6,366 bases of DNA from Synergistaceae bacterium. Lineage in GTDB: Bacteria; Synergistota; Synergistia; Synergistales; Aminobacteriaceae. Location of the stretch: NCBI GenBank assembly GCA_017427625.1, contig JAFRSL010000008.1, forward strand, positions 1-6,366. Reading direction: 5' to 3'. This document shows positions 1 to 6,261 of the stretch, one piece after another. The stretch's first letter is position 1. Each line of letters opens with the position of its first letter. A program made the position numbers and the translations under genes. The notes below the pieces were generated by a model, which saw nothing but the letters and a program-made list of their open reading frames with translations, was not told the origin of the DNA and ran no database searches.

Positions 1-670
1 AATACTTCCCTGAAACGTCCTGAAGTCCCGGAATGAATTTCATCTCGAGATTGCGAACGTCAGCGTCGGCCTTGAATGTCGAGTCTGTGAGATTTGCAGT
101 AGCGTTGAGAGTTGCCGAGCCATTCGGGAGAGTTGCCCTCGCGTTGTTGACAGTGAGAATGTTGTTGCGGAATGTTACGGGGATCTCAGCGTTGCCGATG
201 TTGATGCCCGTATAGCCAGCGTTCTGCGCCGTGAGTAATGCGTCGGCGGTTATCGTCTTCGTGTCGTAGAAGTTCCCGGAAGCATCAGCCTTTAGCGAGT
301 ACGTACCCTTGAGCTGTTTCAACTGAGGAATGAATCGGAGGTCGAGATTCTTAGCGTCAGCATTGGCCGAAAATTTCCCGTCAGCAATATTCGCTTCAGC
401 CTTGAGATTCGCCGAACTTCCCGGAAATCTTATGCTCGCGTCCGAGATTTTCACAACACCTCCGGCCATGCTTATGGGAATGTCTGCGTTACCCTTGCTC
501 ACACCTGCATAGCCAGCGTTACGAGCCGTGAGAAGCGCGTCTGCCATTATGGATTTGATGTCGTCGAAATTTCCTGATGCTGTGGCTTTGAGGTTGTATG
601 AGCCTGAAACGTCCTTCAGCATTGGAACGACACGAGGCTCAATGTTGTTTGCGTCAGCCTTTGCAGAGAA
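1..670 (-). repeat. Tandem 297-bp (99-residue) coding repeats in the AsmA-like gene
   Basis: Read on the minus strand, unit A spans 670-374 (residues 547-645), unit B spans 373-77 (residues 646-744), and a third unit starts at 76 and leaves the window. A and B align without gaps and share about 50 of 99 residues by hand count. Best kept are ADALLTA, NAGY, ASGNF and the opening FSA-x-ADA. The visible 25 residues of unit C match A at about 13 positions. A more diverged unit precedes A at about residues 449-546 (NLDL...IPQL...). Identity is highest around the middle of the unit and lowest near residues 70-80 of each. Confidence 0.85.
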
Positions 671-2308
671 CTCTCCGCTCTTTGTGTCAGCTTTCCCCGA
701 AGCGATGATCCTTCCCCGACCGAAATTCGCCGTAAAGCCCTCAAGCTCCGCCGTACCGTTCATGACATCGTAATTCGCGTCAGCATTAAGCCCCGTAAGA
801 TTCACTCCAAACGCGCCTACCCTCTCGGAGTTCACATTTGCGTTGACGTTGAGGGTCTCTGAGATTTTCGCCCTCGCCGAGATTTTGCCGACTGGATTCT
901 CAATGACCCCCGAAAGCTGAGGGATTGCCCTTACGAGCGAAGGAAGGTCAAGATTCACGATTGATACTACGAGACCTTCAGGCTTTACGTTGCCTTTATC
1001 GTCCGTAACAGCCCCGCCCCTTGCGAAGATTTTTCCGCCGAATGCCTTTCCTCCGAGCGAAATCTGAGGGATCGTGTCAGGTTTGAGGTTTGCGTTCATG
1101 CTGAGGCTTTCGACAGCGTTGATGCCCATTGCCGAGACCCCGGGAATATCAGCCTTAACGCTTGCCCTCGTCCTCCTGAATACGTCCTCCATAATGTCAT
1201 CGGTAATCTGGGTGTCAACGTCGAAGTTCACGTAGCCCCGCTCACCTTTGAGCGCCATGTCAGGAGCGAGCATTGCCCCGATTTCTGTGAGTGAGATGTT
1301 CTTGCCCTCACCTTTCGCCGAGAACTTCATGGCCGAGATGTCGCCGGAAGCATTGAGCGTGAAGCCGGCAGCCTTTGTGTTTAGAGCAGCGTTATCGAGC
1401 GTGAAAATCCTTGAGCCGTCCCACGTGAATGGAAGACGGAAGTTCAGCGGTATCTCCATGACTTCAGCGCGCGGCATTGAGAGGACTCCCGAAGCCGAGA
1501 TTGCGCCGTCATCATCGTTGGCCTTTGCGGAAATCTTCGCGTCGATCCTTCCGTTTGCCTTGAGGTCTGAAGGTGCGAACTGTGCGAAGTCCTCAAGACT
1601 CAACGCCGTGAGGAACAATTTTGCGTCGAGGGGCTGAATCTTCCCCGTGAATTTCCCTGTTCCCTTTGAACCTATGCGAATGTCAGAGGAGATCACTTCT
1701 GCTGACGGGAGATTGACATCTGCGTTTGCGAGAAGGGGGAGGATCCTGTCGCGTGAGACTAATAGCGCGTCAAGAAGGAATTTCCCGGCCTCGTTGAGAG
1801 TGAGAGCATCAAGTTCGAGGTCTGCATACGGACTCCCGAAGTGTACATCACGCACTGATATGTTCGAGGGATTCAGCTTCAGGTCGAAAGGCTTTGTGAT
1901 GGGTTCGGCTTTGTCCTCTGATGATGCTGGGAAAAGCTTGGCGATTTTCATCACGCTGTCGAGGTCTGTGCTTACTCCCCGAACGTTCAGCGACTTTATG
2001 AAGGGAAGGCCGTCCATTCCTGAGAGGACCAAATCCCAATCGGGGCTTACTGAGGCTTGATTGAGGACAGCCAGAGTCTCATCGCCGGAAATCACTCTCA
2101 GGCCGTCAACCGAGTAGCCGTTCCTGAGTGAGCCTGTGATGTTTTGGACTTCGATTCTTGCGGGGTGAAGAAAGAAAGTCCCGCCACGTTCAGCAAGGGG
2201 CTTTACCAGCCATGAGCCGGTGTCAAACCAGAAGAGAGCAGCTCCTGCCGCGATAGTAATCAATGATATGTATATGAGATATTTTATGAGTGAACCTACA
2301 AAACGCAC
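1..2308 (-). CDS. AsmA/TamB-like membrane-anchored envelope protein, C-terminus beyond left edge
   Basis: The reverse strand is open from a GTG at 2308 to the window edge, giving 769 residues with no stop. The protein begins MRFVGSLIKYLIYISLITI, a short basic start and one membrane segment (about residues 8-28), then a long, probably periplasmic, beta-rich region with many alternating hydrophobic residues and almost no Cys. From about residue 230 it is made of modules of roughly 100 residues that recur with the pattern (N/S)L-x-L...P-x-L...G-x-x-x-x-A. Units at residues 547-645 and 646-744 are clear tandem copies. This architecture fits the AsmA/TamB/YhdP-type repeating beta-groove proteins, which in known members bridge inner and outer membranes and move phospholipids or assist envelope assembly. 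The family call comes from architecture, not from a specific signature, and the substrate is unknown. A GTG at 2320 is an alternative start, but it lies only 2 nt from the GAGGG Shine-Dalgarno core. Confidence 0.72.
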   Translation of the reverse strand, partial: MRFVGSLIKYLIYISLITIAAGAALFWFDTGSWLVKPLAERGGTFFLHPARIEVQNITGSLRNGYSVDGLRVISGDETLAVLNQASVSPDWDLVLSGMDGLPFIKSLNVRGVSTDLDSVMKIAKLFPASSEDKAEPITKPFDLKLNPSNISVRDVHFGSPYADLELDALTLNEAGKFLLDALLVSRDRILPLLANADVNLPSAEVISSDIRIGSKGTGKFTGKIQPLDAKLFLTALSLEDFAQFAPSDLKANGRIDAKISAKANDDDGAISASGVLSMPRAEVMEIPLNFRLPFTWDGSRIFTLDNAALNTKAAGFTLNASGDISAMKFSAKGEGKNISLTEIGAMLAPDMALKGERGYVNFDVDTQITDDIMEDVFRRTRASVKADIPGVSAMGINAVESLSMNANLKPDTIPQISLGGKAFGGKIFARGGAVTDDKGNVKPEGLVVSIVNLDLPSLVRAIPQLSGVIENPVGKISARAKISETLNVNANVNSERVGAFGVNLTGLNADANYDVMNGTAELEGFTANFGRGRIIASGKADTKSGEFSAKADANNIEPRVVPMLKDVSGSYNLKATASGNFDDIKSIMADALLTARNAGYAGVSKGNADIPISMAGGVVKISDASIRFPGSSANLKAEANIADGKFSANADAKNLDLRFIPQLKQLKGTYSLKADASGNFYDTKTITADALLTAQNAGYTGINIGNAEIPVTFRNNILTVNNARATLPNGSATLNATANLTDSTFKADADVRNLEMKFIPGLQDVSGKY

Positions 2309-2316
2309 GTTGATTT

Positions 2317-2327
2317 TCACTTCCCTC
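2317..2327 (-). promoter_or_regulatory. Ribosome binding site of the AsmA-like gene
   Basis: The minus strand reads GAGGGAAGTGA, which resembles the extended Shine-Dalgarno complement (GGAGGTGA). It ends 8 nt before GTG 2308. It overlaps the other candidate start, GTG 2320, which is therefore less likely to be used. Confidence 0.5.
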
Positions 2328-2346
2328 TAAAATTTTTACTTGACAT

Positions 2347-2352
2347 ATTATA
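2347..2352 (-). promoter_or_regulatory. Possible -10 box upstream of the AsmA-like gene
   Basis: A perfect TATAAT lies on the minus strand about 40 nt upstream of the GTG start and directly after the T-tract of the upstream terminator. No -35 match is visible at 16-18 nt, because that stretch is the GC-rich terminator stem. The region is AT-rich, so the match could be chance. If real, transcription would start near 2340 with a leader of about 30 nt. Confidence 0.35.
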
Positions 2353-2356
2353 GTTG

Positions 2357-2395
2357 AAAAAAATACTCCCCCGCGATTTCTCACAAGGGAGCATT
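2357..2395 (-). terminator. Rho-independent terminator of the DUF3798 gene
   Basis: Read on the minus strand, the arms AATGCTCCCTTGTG (2395-2382) and CGCGGGGGAGTATT (2375-2362) pair over 14 positions including some G-U pairs. They enclose a 6-nt loop (AGAAAT) and run straight into a tract of seven T ending at 2357. The hairpin begins 12 nt after the DUF3798 stop codon. The plus strand has no T-tract on the other side, so it acts in one direction and separates the DUF3798 gene from the AsmA-like gene. Confidence 0.88.
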
Positions 2396-2407
2396 AGGAT
2401 TTGCAGG

Positions 2408-3616
2408 TTATTTCACTTTTGCATGGAGATATTTTTCGGGAATCTCAACTTCAGCAAGTCCGAGATAGCCTTTCCCGAAGATGTAGATATCCTGATTCAG
2501 AAGGATGAAACGATTGTTCTTCATTCCTGTTCCTGCATCGACATAATAGCTTGCTCCCCATTTTGCGCCGGGTGAAAATTCGCTGAATACATCTCTCATC
2601 TCCTGAAGAGCCTTGAGTGTTCCGAGTTTTTGCGAGACAGTACCTTCGACGTAACGCTTGCCGTATTCTATAAGTGCTGCGCTTGCAGAATAGCCCCATG
2701 AGTAAGCCCACGTTCCCATTCTTCCGCCGCCGCCGGCTTTAATTACGGCATCTTCGATCTTCTTCAGAATTGCAGGCCAGTTTCCTTTTTCCTCCGAAAG
2801 ATCTATCCCTAAAGCTCCAGGATAACCCATTAACGGCGAAGGTGATGCAGCTACTACGAAGTAACCTCCGAGATTTGCAACCTGACGAATCAATGGCTCT
2901 GTCTGTCCGTCATTTGTACAGAAAAACTCAGCGTCCTTGCCATACTTCTCAATCCATACCGGAACGTTCTCAAGGATAAACTGCTGTGCCCCTGCCATTC
3001 CAACATCGCCTATTGGGTCTGGTGCTGTCTCGAAAACAAACTTAATCCCCAAATCCTCACAGACTTTCTCCATTATTACACGGCGGAGACCGAGTGTCTC
3101 ATAGCTCATATGACGAGGGAATGAGATGTGTACGAACGTCTTTGCGCCCATCTTCTTCGCGCCGAGGGGAATCGTGTAGCCTCTTGCGATATTATCAGGG
3201 TCTACCGAAATGTCCGCAATCTCTGAAATCACACCGGGATCTTCATGAGGCGAACCAGCTATGAGGAGAATGTCGTTCCTCCTTTCACGTATCCTTCTGA
3301 AAGCTTCTGCTGTTCCCGGTACTGCCTGATTTACGACTATGACTTTCATGAGAGGGTCGTCAGCTAGCCCAAGAAGCTGGCTGATTGTGGTCTCCTGTTC
3401 CGAAGAGAAGTTATCGGGATACGTTACGTGAGTGATCATTCCGCCATGTGAAGTATCGCCATACCTTTCTATCATGACCTCCGCGCCTCGAAGATCATCC
3501 TCGCTCTGTGAGACTGTACCCGTCATAACCCCGATATGGAAAGGAGCTGACTCAGCATTTACTATTCCCGCAAGAACAATCGTACACGTAAGAATTAGCG
3601 TTAATGTGAATTTCAA
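2408..3616 (-). CDS. Secreted DUF3798 family protein (periplasmic-binding-protein-like)
   Basis: From TTG 3616 this gives 402 residues ending in TAA at 2408. I recognise the sequence as DUF3798-like from its overall pattern: HIGVMTGTVSQSEDDLRGAE near the mature N-terminus, then segments such as VIVVNQAVPGTAEAFRRIRE, FFCTNDGQTEP and WAYSWGYSASAALIEY. The family resembles type-1 periplasmic binding proteins, but its ligand and role are not established as far as I know. The chosen start yields a textbook signal peptide, with Lys at position 2, a hydrophobic core, and likely cleavage after VNA (residue 21). There is no lipobox Cys at the cleavage site. An ATG at 3646 adds 10 residues (MIYKTRRQFV) but has no Shine-Dalgarno sequence, whereas AAGGAGG sits 9 nt before the TTG. 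A strong terminator follows, so the gene is probably transcribed alone. No ABC permease or ATPase gene lies nearby, which leaves a transport role unsupported. Confidence 0.85.
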   Translation of the reverse strand: MKFTLTLILTCTIVLAGIVNAESAPFHIGVMTGTVSQSEDDLRGAEVMIERYGDTSHGGMITHVTYPDNFSSEQETTISQLLGLADDPLMKVIVVNQAVPGTAEAFRRIRERRNDILLIAGSPHEDPGVISEIADISVDPDNIARGYTIPLGAKKMGAKTFVHISFPRHMSYETLGLRRVIMEKVCEDLGIKFVFETAPDPIGDVGMAGAQQFILENVPVWIEKYGKDAEFFCTNDGQTEPLIRQVANLGGYFVVAASPSPLMGYPGALGIDLSEEKGNWPAILKKIEDAVIKAGGGGRMGTWAYSWGYSASAALIEYGKRYVEGTVSQKLGTLKALQEMRDVFSEFSPGAKWGASYYVDAGTGMKNNRFILLNQDIYIFGKGYLGLAEVEIPEKYLHAKVK

Positions 3617-3625
3617 AACGAACTG

Positions 3626-3632
3626 CCTCCTT
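3626..3632 (-). promoter_or_regulatory. Ribosome binding site that places the DUF3798 start at TTG 3616
   Basis: The minus strand reads AAGGAGG, a full Shine-Dalgarno sequence, 9 nt before TTG 3616. It lies inside the longer reading frame that starts at ATG 3646, which argues against that ATG. Confidence 0.8.
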
Positions 3633-3641
3633 GTTTTATAA

Positions 3642-3668
3642 ATCATAACATATTCTGTCTCAAAACAA
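3642..3668 (-). promoter_or_regulatory. Probable promoter of the DUF3798 gene
   Basis: The minus strand shows an extended -10, TGT followed by TATGAT (TATGAT at 3647-3642). A weak TTGTTT lies at 3668-3663 with a 15-nt spacer, which is short; TCTTGT at 17 nt is the alternative -35. Transcription would start near 3635, just upstream of the AAGGAGG. That position would exclude ATG 3646 from the message and supports the TTG start. Confidence 0.5.
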
Positions 3669-3696
3669 GAACACTTTTATGAATTGCTTTGCATAG

Positions 3697-3702
3697 TATA
3701 AT
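3697..3702 (+). promoter_or_regulatory. topA: Possible -10 box of the topA promoter
   Basis: A perfect TATAAT lies 30 nt upstream of ATG 3732, in the divergent intergenic region. No good -35 is seen (the 17-nt position reads CTTTTA), and there is no TGn extension. Transcription from here would start near 3709, leaving a leader of about 22 nt to ATG 3732 or about 80 nt to the alternative ATT 3789. Confidence 0.45.
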
Positions 3703-3731
3703 CTTTTGCGACACAGCGAACAAGATAGTGT

Positions 3732-6083
3732 ATGAGCTTTTTGTTCAACTTCATTCTTTCGAAAAAATATAAATGGGGGGTAATCAATATTTCACCTGTA
3801 TTAGAAACAGCCTCGCCTATTAAGGAGGAGGCCACGAAGAAGAAAACATCAAGAGCAGCGGCCAAGAAGTCATCATCAGCCGCCAAGAAAACGACCGCTA
3901 AATCCACGAAAACCACAAAGTCAGGGGCGGCCAAAAAGTCATCGTCAGCCGCAAAGAAAGCTCCAGCAAAATCCTCCGCTGATGGCCGCACTCTCATCAT
4001 CGTTGAGTCGCCGTCGAAAGCAGCTACACTCTCTGGAATGCTCGGGAAATCTTATGTCGTCAAATCCAGCAAGGGACACATGAAAGACTTGCCCAAAAGC
4101 CGCCTTGCCATAGACATTGAGCATGGCTTCACGCCCGAATATATCCTCGTAAAAGGGAAAGCCGCCCTCAAGAACGAACTCCTTAAACTCGCCTCAACCG
4201 CAAAGAATGTTCTTCTTGCCTCAGACCCTGACCGCGAGGGTGAAGCTATTGCGTGGCATCTTGCCGATATTCTCGGGGTGAACTTGTCGGAAAAATGCCG
4301 CGTAAGATTCTACGAAATCACCGAGAACGCCGTTAAAGCTGCCGTTAAGAACCCTGATTATATCGACATCAATAAGGTTGACGCACAGCAGGCCCGGCGC
4401 ATTCTTGACCGCCTTGTGGGGTACACTTTGAGTCCGCTCCTATGGAAGAAGATTCGTTACGGACTTTCTGCAGGAAGGGTTCAGTCTGTCGCACTCAACA
4501 TAATCTGTGAACGTGAGCGCGAGATTATGGCGTTCATTCCTGACCCGTATTACGTCATCACAGCCCTTGCCGAAAACAACGGAAGGCACTACGAGTTACG
4601 AGCCTGCAAGCTTGACGGCAAGTCCCTCCTCAAGAACACTCTCCCTCTCCTCATCAACACTCCCGAGAAAGCTGAGGAGATCATCGCGGAGATTAAGGCC
4701 AATGAGATCGTTGTTACCGAGTTCAAGTCGAAGAACAGCGCACATTCAGCACCCGCACCGTTCAGGACGAGCACGCTTCAGCAGGAGGCTTCACGTAAAC
4801 TCAGCTTCGTACCAGCCCATACCATGAGGATTGCTCAGGCACTCTACGAGGGTCTCAACGTTCCTGGACGGGGTCATATCGGTCTCATAACGTACATGCG
4901 AACCGACAGCCTCAGAATTTCCGACGAGGCAATATCATCGTGCCGTGAATATATTTCCGAAAATTACAGCAAAGACTACCTTCCGAAATCTCCGAACGTC
5001 TACGGCTCATCAAGCAAGGCAAAAATTCAGGACGCCCACGAAGCGATCCGCCCAACCGACATCACGTTAACGCCCGAATCCCTGAAGGACTCACTCACTC
5101 CCGAACAGCTCAAACTCTACACGCTAATATGGAGACGTTTCACCGCAAGCCAGATGACCCCCGCAGTAACGGCGAAGTCAACACTGAAAGCCGAAGCAGG
5201 ACGTGTTACGCTGAAGCAGGAAGGTGAGACATTGTTTTTCGACGGCTGGAGCATTCTTTGGCCGCTTGAACTCAAGGGCAGTGAGCTTGCGAAAATTGAC
5301 GCGGGCGAAATCTTGACTCTCAATGATGTTCAGAACGAGAAGAAGTTCACCAAGCCGCTGGCAAGATACTCAGAGGCAGGGTTGATCAAGACGCTTGAGG
5401 AGAACGGGGTGGGTCGTCCGTCAACGTATGCGACGATTGCTGGGACGCTTGAATCACGGGGTTACATTGAGAAGAACGAGGAGAAGAGATTTTACCCGAC
5501 GGGACTGGGATTGACGGTTGACGAGTTTTTGGCGCGATATTTCAACAGGAAGGATTTGTCGTCGATTGTTGATGCGGGGTTTACGGCGCAGATGGAGAAG
5601 GAGCTTGACGAGGTTGAGGAGGCAATCAGGGGATGGCTTGATGTTGTGGGGGAGTTTTGGGGGGAATTTTCGGTTACATTGAGGGAGGCTGAGGATGCGC
5701 CTAGGGTGTCATTGCCTGGTCCTGAGTCCATAGGCGAGAGCTGCCCTGAATGCGGCCATGACCTCGTGAAGAAGCGCGGACGTTTCGGCGAGTTTATAGC
5801 CTGCTCGAATTACCCTGAGTGCAAGTACACGAGGCCGATATTGGCGAAAATAGGTGTTACTTGTCCGAAGTGTGGGGAGGGTGAGATCGTGAAGCGAAAG
5901 AGCAAGAAGGGCCGTTCATTCTACGGATGTTCGCGCTATCCTGAGTGCGATTACGTTGCGTGGAACCGTCCGGCGGGCGAGAAGTGTCCTGAGTGCGGAG
6001 AGGATTTGTACCGCAGAGGCTCGACGGTATTCTGCGCAAAATGCAAGTACAAGGCTGAAGCTGAGTCTGCTGTGGGTGAATAG
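3732..6083 (+). CDS. topA: DNA topoisomerase I (type IA), with a Lys-rich N-terminal extension
   Basis: This enzyme relaxes negatively supercoiled DNA by cutting and rejoining one strand. In the 783-residue reading the Toprim domain starts near residue 87 (LIIVESPSKA, with E92 the catalytic Glu) and carries SKGHMKDLP (113-121) and the metal-binding DPDREGEAIAWH motif (D165, D167, E169). RILDRLVGY and SAGRVQSVAL follow. The active-site Tyr is Y388 in GLITYMRTDS, and AHEAIRPTD lies at 435-443. The C-terminus has two standard four-Cys zinc modules (C671/C674/C691/C697 and C711/C714/C733/C739) and a third shorter CxxC-x12-CxxC ribbon (752-771). All catalytic residues are present. Residues about 31-84 are an unusual Lys/Ala/Ser/Thr-rich tail. 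The start is uncertain: ATG 3732 has no Shine-Dalgarno sequence, while GGGGGGTAATC precedes an in-frame ATT at 3789 (residue 20), which would give 764 residues. Leu codon choice changes sharply at residues about 543-661. Confidence 0.97.
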   Translation: MSFLFNFILSKKYKWGVINISPVLETASPIKEEATKKKTSRAAAKKSSSAAKKTTAKSTKTTKSGAAKKSSSAAKKAPAKSSADGRTLIIVESPSKAATLSGMLGKSYVVKSSKGHMKDLPKSRLAIDIEHGFTPEYILVKGKAALKNELLKLASTAKNVLLASDPDREGEAIAWHLADILGVNLSEKCRVRFYEITENAVKAAVKNPDYIDINKVDAQQARRILDRLVGYTLSPLLWKKIRYGLSAGRVQSVALNIICEREREIMAFIPDPYYVITALAENNGRHYELRACKLDGKSLLKNTLPLLINTPEKAEEIIAEIKANEIVVTEFKSKNSAHSAPAPFRTSTLQQEASRKLSFVPAHTMRIAQALYEGLNVPGRGHIGLITYMRTDSLRISDEAISSCREYISENYSKDYLPKSPNVYGSSSKAKIQDAHEAIRPTDITLTPESLKDSLTPEQLKLYTLIWRRFTASQMTPAVTAKSTLKAEAGRVTLKQEGETLFFDGWSILWPLELKGSELAKIDAGEILTLNDVQNEKKFTKPLARYSEAGLIKTLEENGVGRPSTYATIAGTLESRGYIEKNEEKRFYPTGLGLTVDEFLARYFNRKDLSSIVDAGFTAQMEKELDEVEEAIRGWLDVVGEFWGEFSVTLREAEDAPRVSLPGPESIGESCPECGHDLVKKRGRFGEFIACSNYPECKYTRPILAKIGVTCPKCGEGEIVKRKSKKGRSFYGCSRYPECDYVAWNRPAGEKCPECGEDLYRRGSTVFCAKCKYKAEAESAVGE
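3775..3785 (+). promoter_or_regulatory. topA: Strong Shine-Dalgarno-like site inside the annotated topA N-terminus
   Basis: GGGGGGTAATC matches the extended anti-Shine-Dalgarno complement (GGAGGTGATC) at 8 of 10 positions, and one of the two mismatches can form a G-U pair. The G-run ends 8 nt before an in-frame ATT at 3789. No in-frame ATG, GTG or TTG lies at a suitable distance. Either topA starts at this ATT, or the site is a chance G-run within codons 15-18. Confidence 0.4.
3858..3959 (+). repeat. topA: Duplicated AAKKSSSAAKK block in the TopA N-terminal tail
   Basis: The peptide AAKKSSSAAKK occurs twice, at residues 43-53 (3858-3890) and 66-76 (3927-3959), an offset of 69 bp. Between them are further Lys/Thr/Ser triplets (TTAKSTKTTKSG). 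The two DNA copies differ mainly at third codon positions, so the peptide rather than the DNA appears to be kept. Such low-complexity Lys/Ala/Ser sequence resembles histone-H1-like and bacterial HU-tail segments that bind DNA without a fold. Confidence 0.85.
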
Positions 6084-6093
6084 AGACAATATT

Positions 6094-6222
6094 ATGATTG
6101 ATATTCTTTTCGGCGCAATAATAATCGCGGGAATATATTTCGCGCTCAAGTACATTCACCGCGAAAGGCACTGTAACCACAACTGCAGCGAATGCCGGCA
6201 TCCCTGTCACACAAGAACGTGA
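6094..6222 (+). CDS. 42-residue Cys/His-rich single-pass membrane miniprotein (FeoB-associated-like)
   Basis: The sequence starts MIDILFGAIIIAGIYFALKY, one hydrophobic helix (about residues 3-20). A basic and metal-binding-looking tail follows, with C27, C31, C34 and C38 and H22, H26, H29, H36 and H39. This layout matches the FeoB-associated Cys-rich membrane protein family, small proteins often found beside the ferrous iron transporter feoB and thought to help iron handling; the role is not firmly proven. Here no feoB is visible. The gene begins 10 nt after the topA stop with only a weak site (GAGA, 7 nt before ATG), which suggests translational coupling to topA. The frame stays open upstream to an ATG at 5956, but that part is out of frame within topA and is not credible as protein. 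Family assignment is by pattern only. Confidence 0.7.
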   Translation: MIDILFGAIIIAGIYFALKYIHRERHCNHNCSECRHPCHTRT

Positions 6223-6246
6223 TATTATTTGCGGGTTAATTACGAG

Positions 6247-6253
6247 AAGGGAG
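6247..6253 (+). promoter_or_regulatory. rplI: Ribosome binding site of rplI
   Basis: AAGGGAG lies 8 nt before ATG 6262. The 39-nt gap after the miniprotein stop shows no terminator hairpin, and I see no convincing promoter. Confidence 0.75.
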
Positions 6254-6261
6254 ATATTCAC

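Noticed and set aside
33..2060. Several plus-strand frames of 60-137 codons across the left third, with similar sequences repeated
   Set aside because: They are antisense shadows of the AsmA-like gene; their mutual similarity comes from its 297-bp repeats.
2340..2575. Plus-strand TTGACA (2340-2345) with AATACT 16 nt on, and a 73-codon frame antisense to the DUF3798 end
   Set aside because: The -35 match is perfect, but the -10 is poor and sits in the terminator arm. The frame has no ribosome site and its sequence is explained by the opposite-strand gene. An antisense transcript is possible but unsupported.
3584..3588. Cys 11 of the DUF3798 signal peptide as a lipoprotein lipobox
   Set aside because: It is preceded by LT instead of a small residue such as G, A or S, and lies in the middle of the hydrophobic core too near the N-terminus. 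Cleavage after VNA fits better.
3635..3663. Alternative minus-strand promoter TTGAGA-N17-TATAAA
   Set aside because: Spacing is ideal, but transcription would start near 3628, inside the AAGGAGG at 3632-3626, leaving the message without its ribosome site.
3677..4000. Minus-strand reading frame of 107 codons opposite the topA start
   Set aside because: It mirrors the Lys/Ala/Ser codons of the TopA tail (giving FFAADDDFLAA-type repeats), has no convincing ribosome site, and overlaps the divergent promoter region.
5614..5635. GAGGAGG followed by ATG inside topA as an internal translation start
   Set aside because: The ATG at 5633 is out of frame with topA and opens no credible protein; the purine-rich run reflects Glu codons.
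5857..6261. Minus-strand frames of 79 and 134 codons opposite the end of topA and the miniprotein
   Set aside because: They overlap three plus-strand genes and show no recognisable domain or convincing ribosome site.
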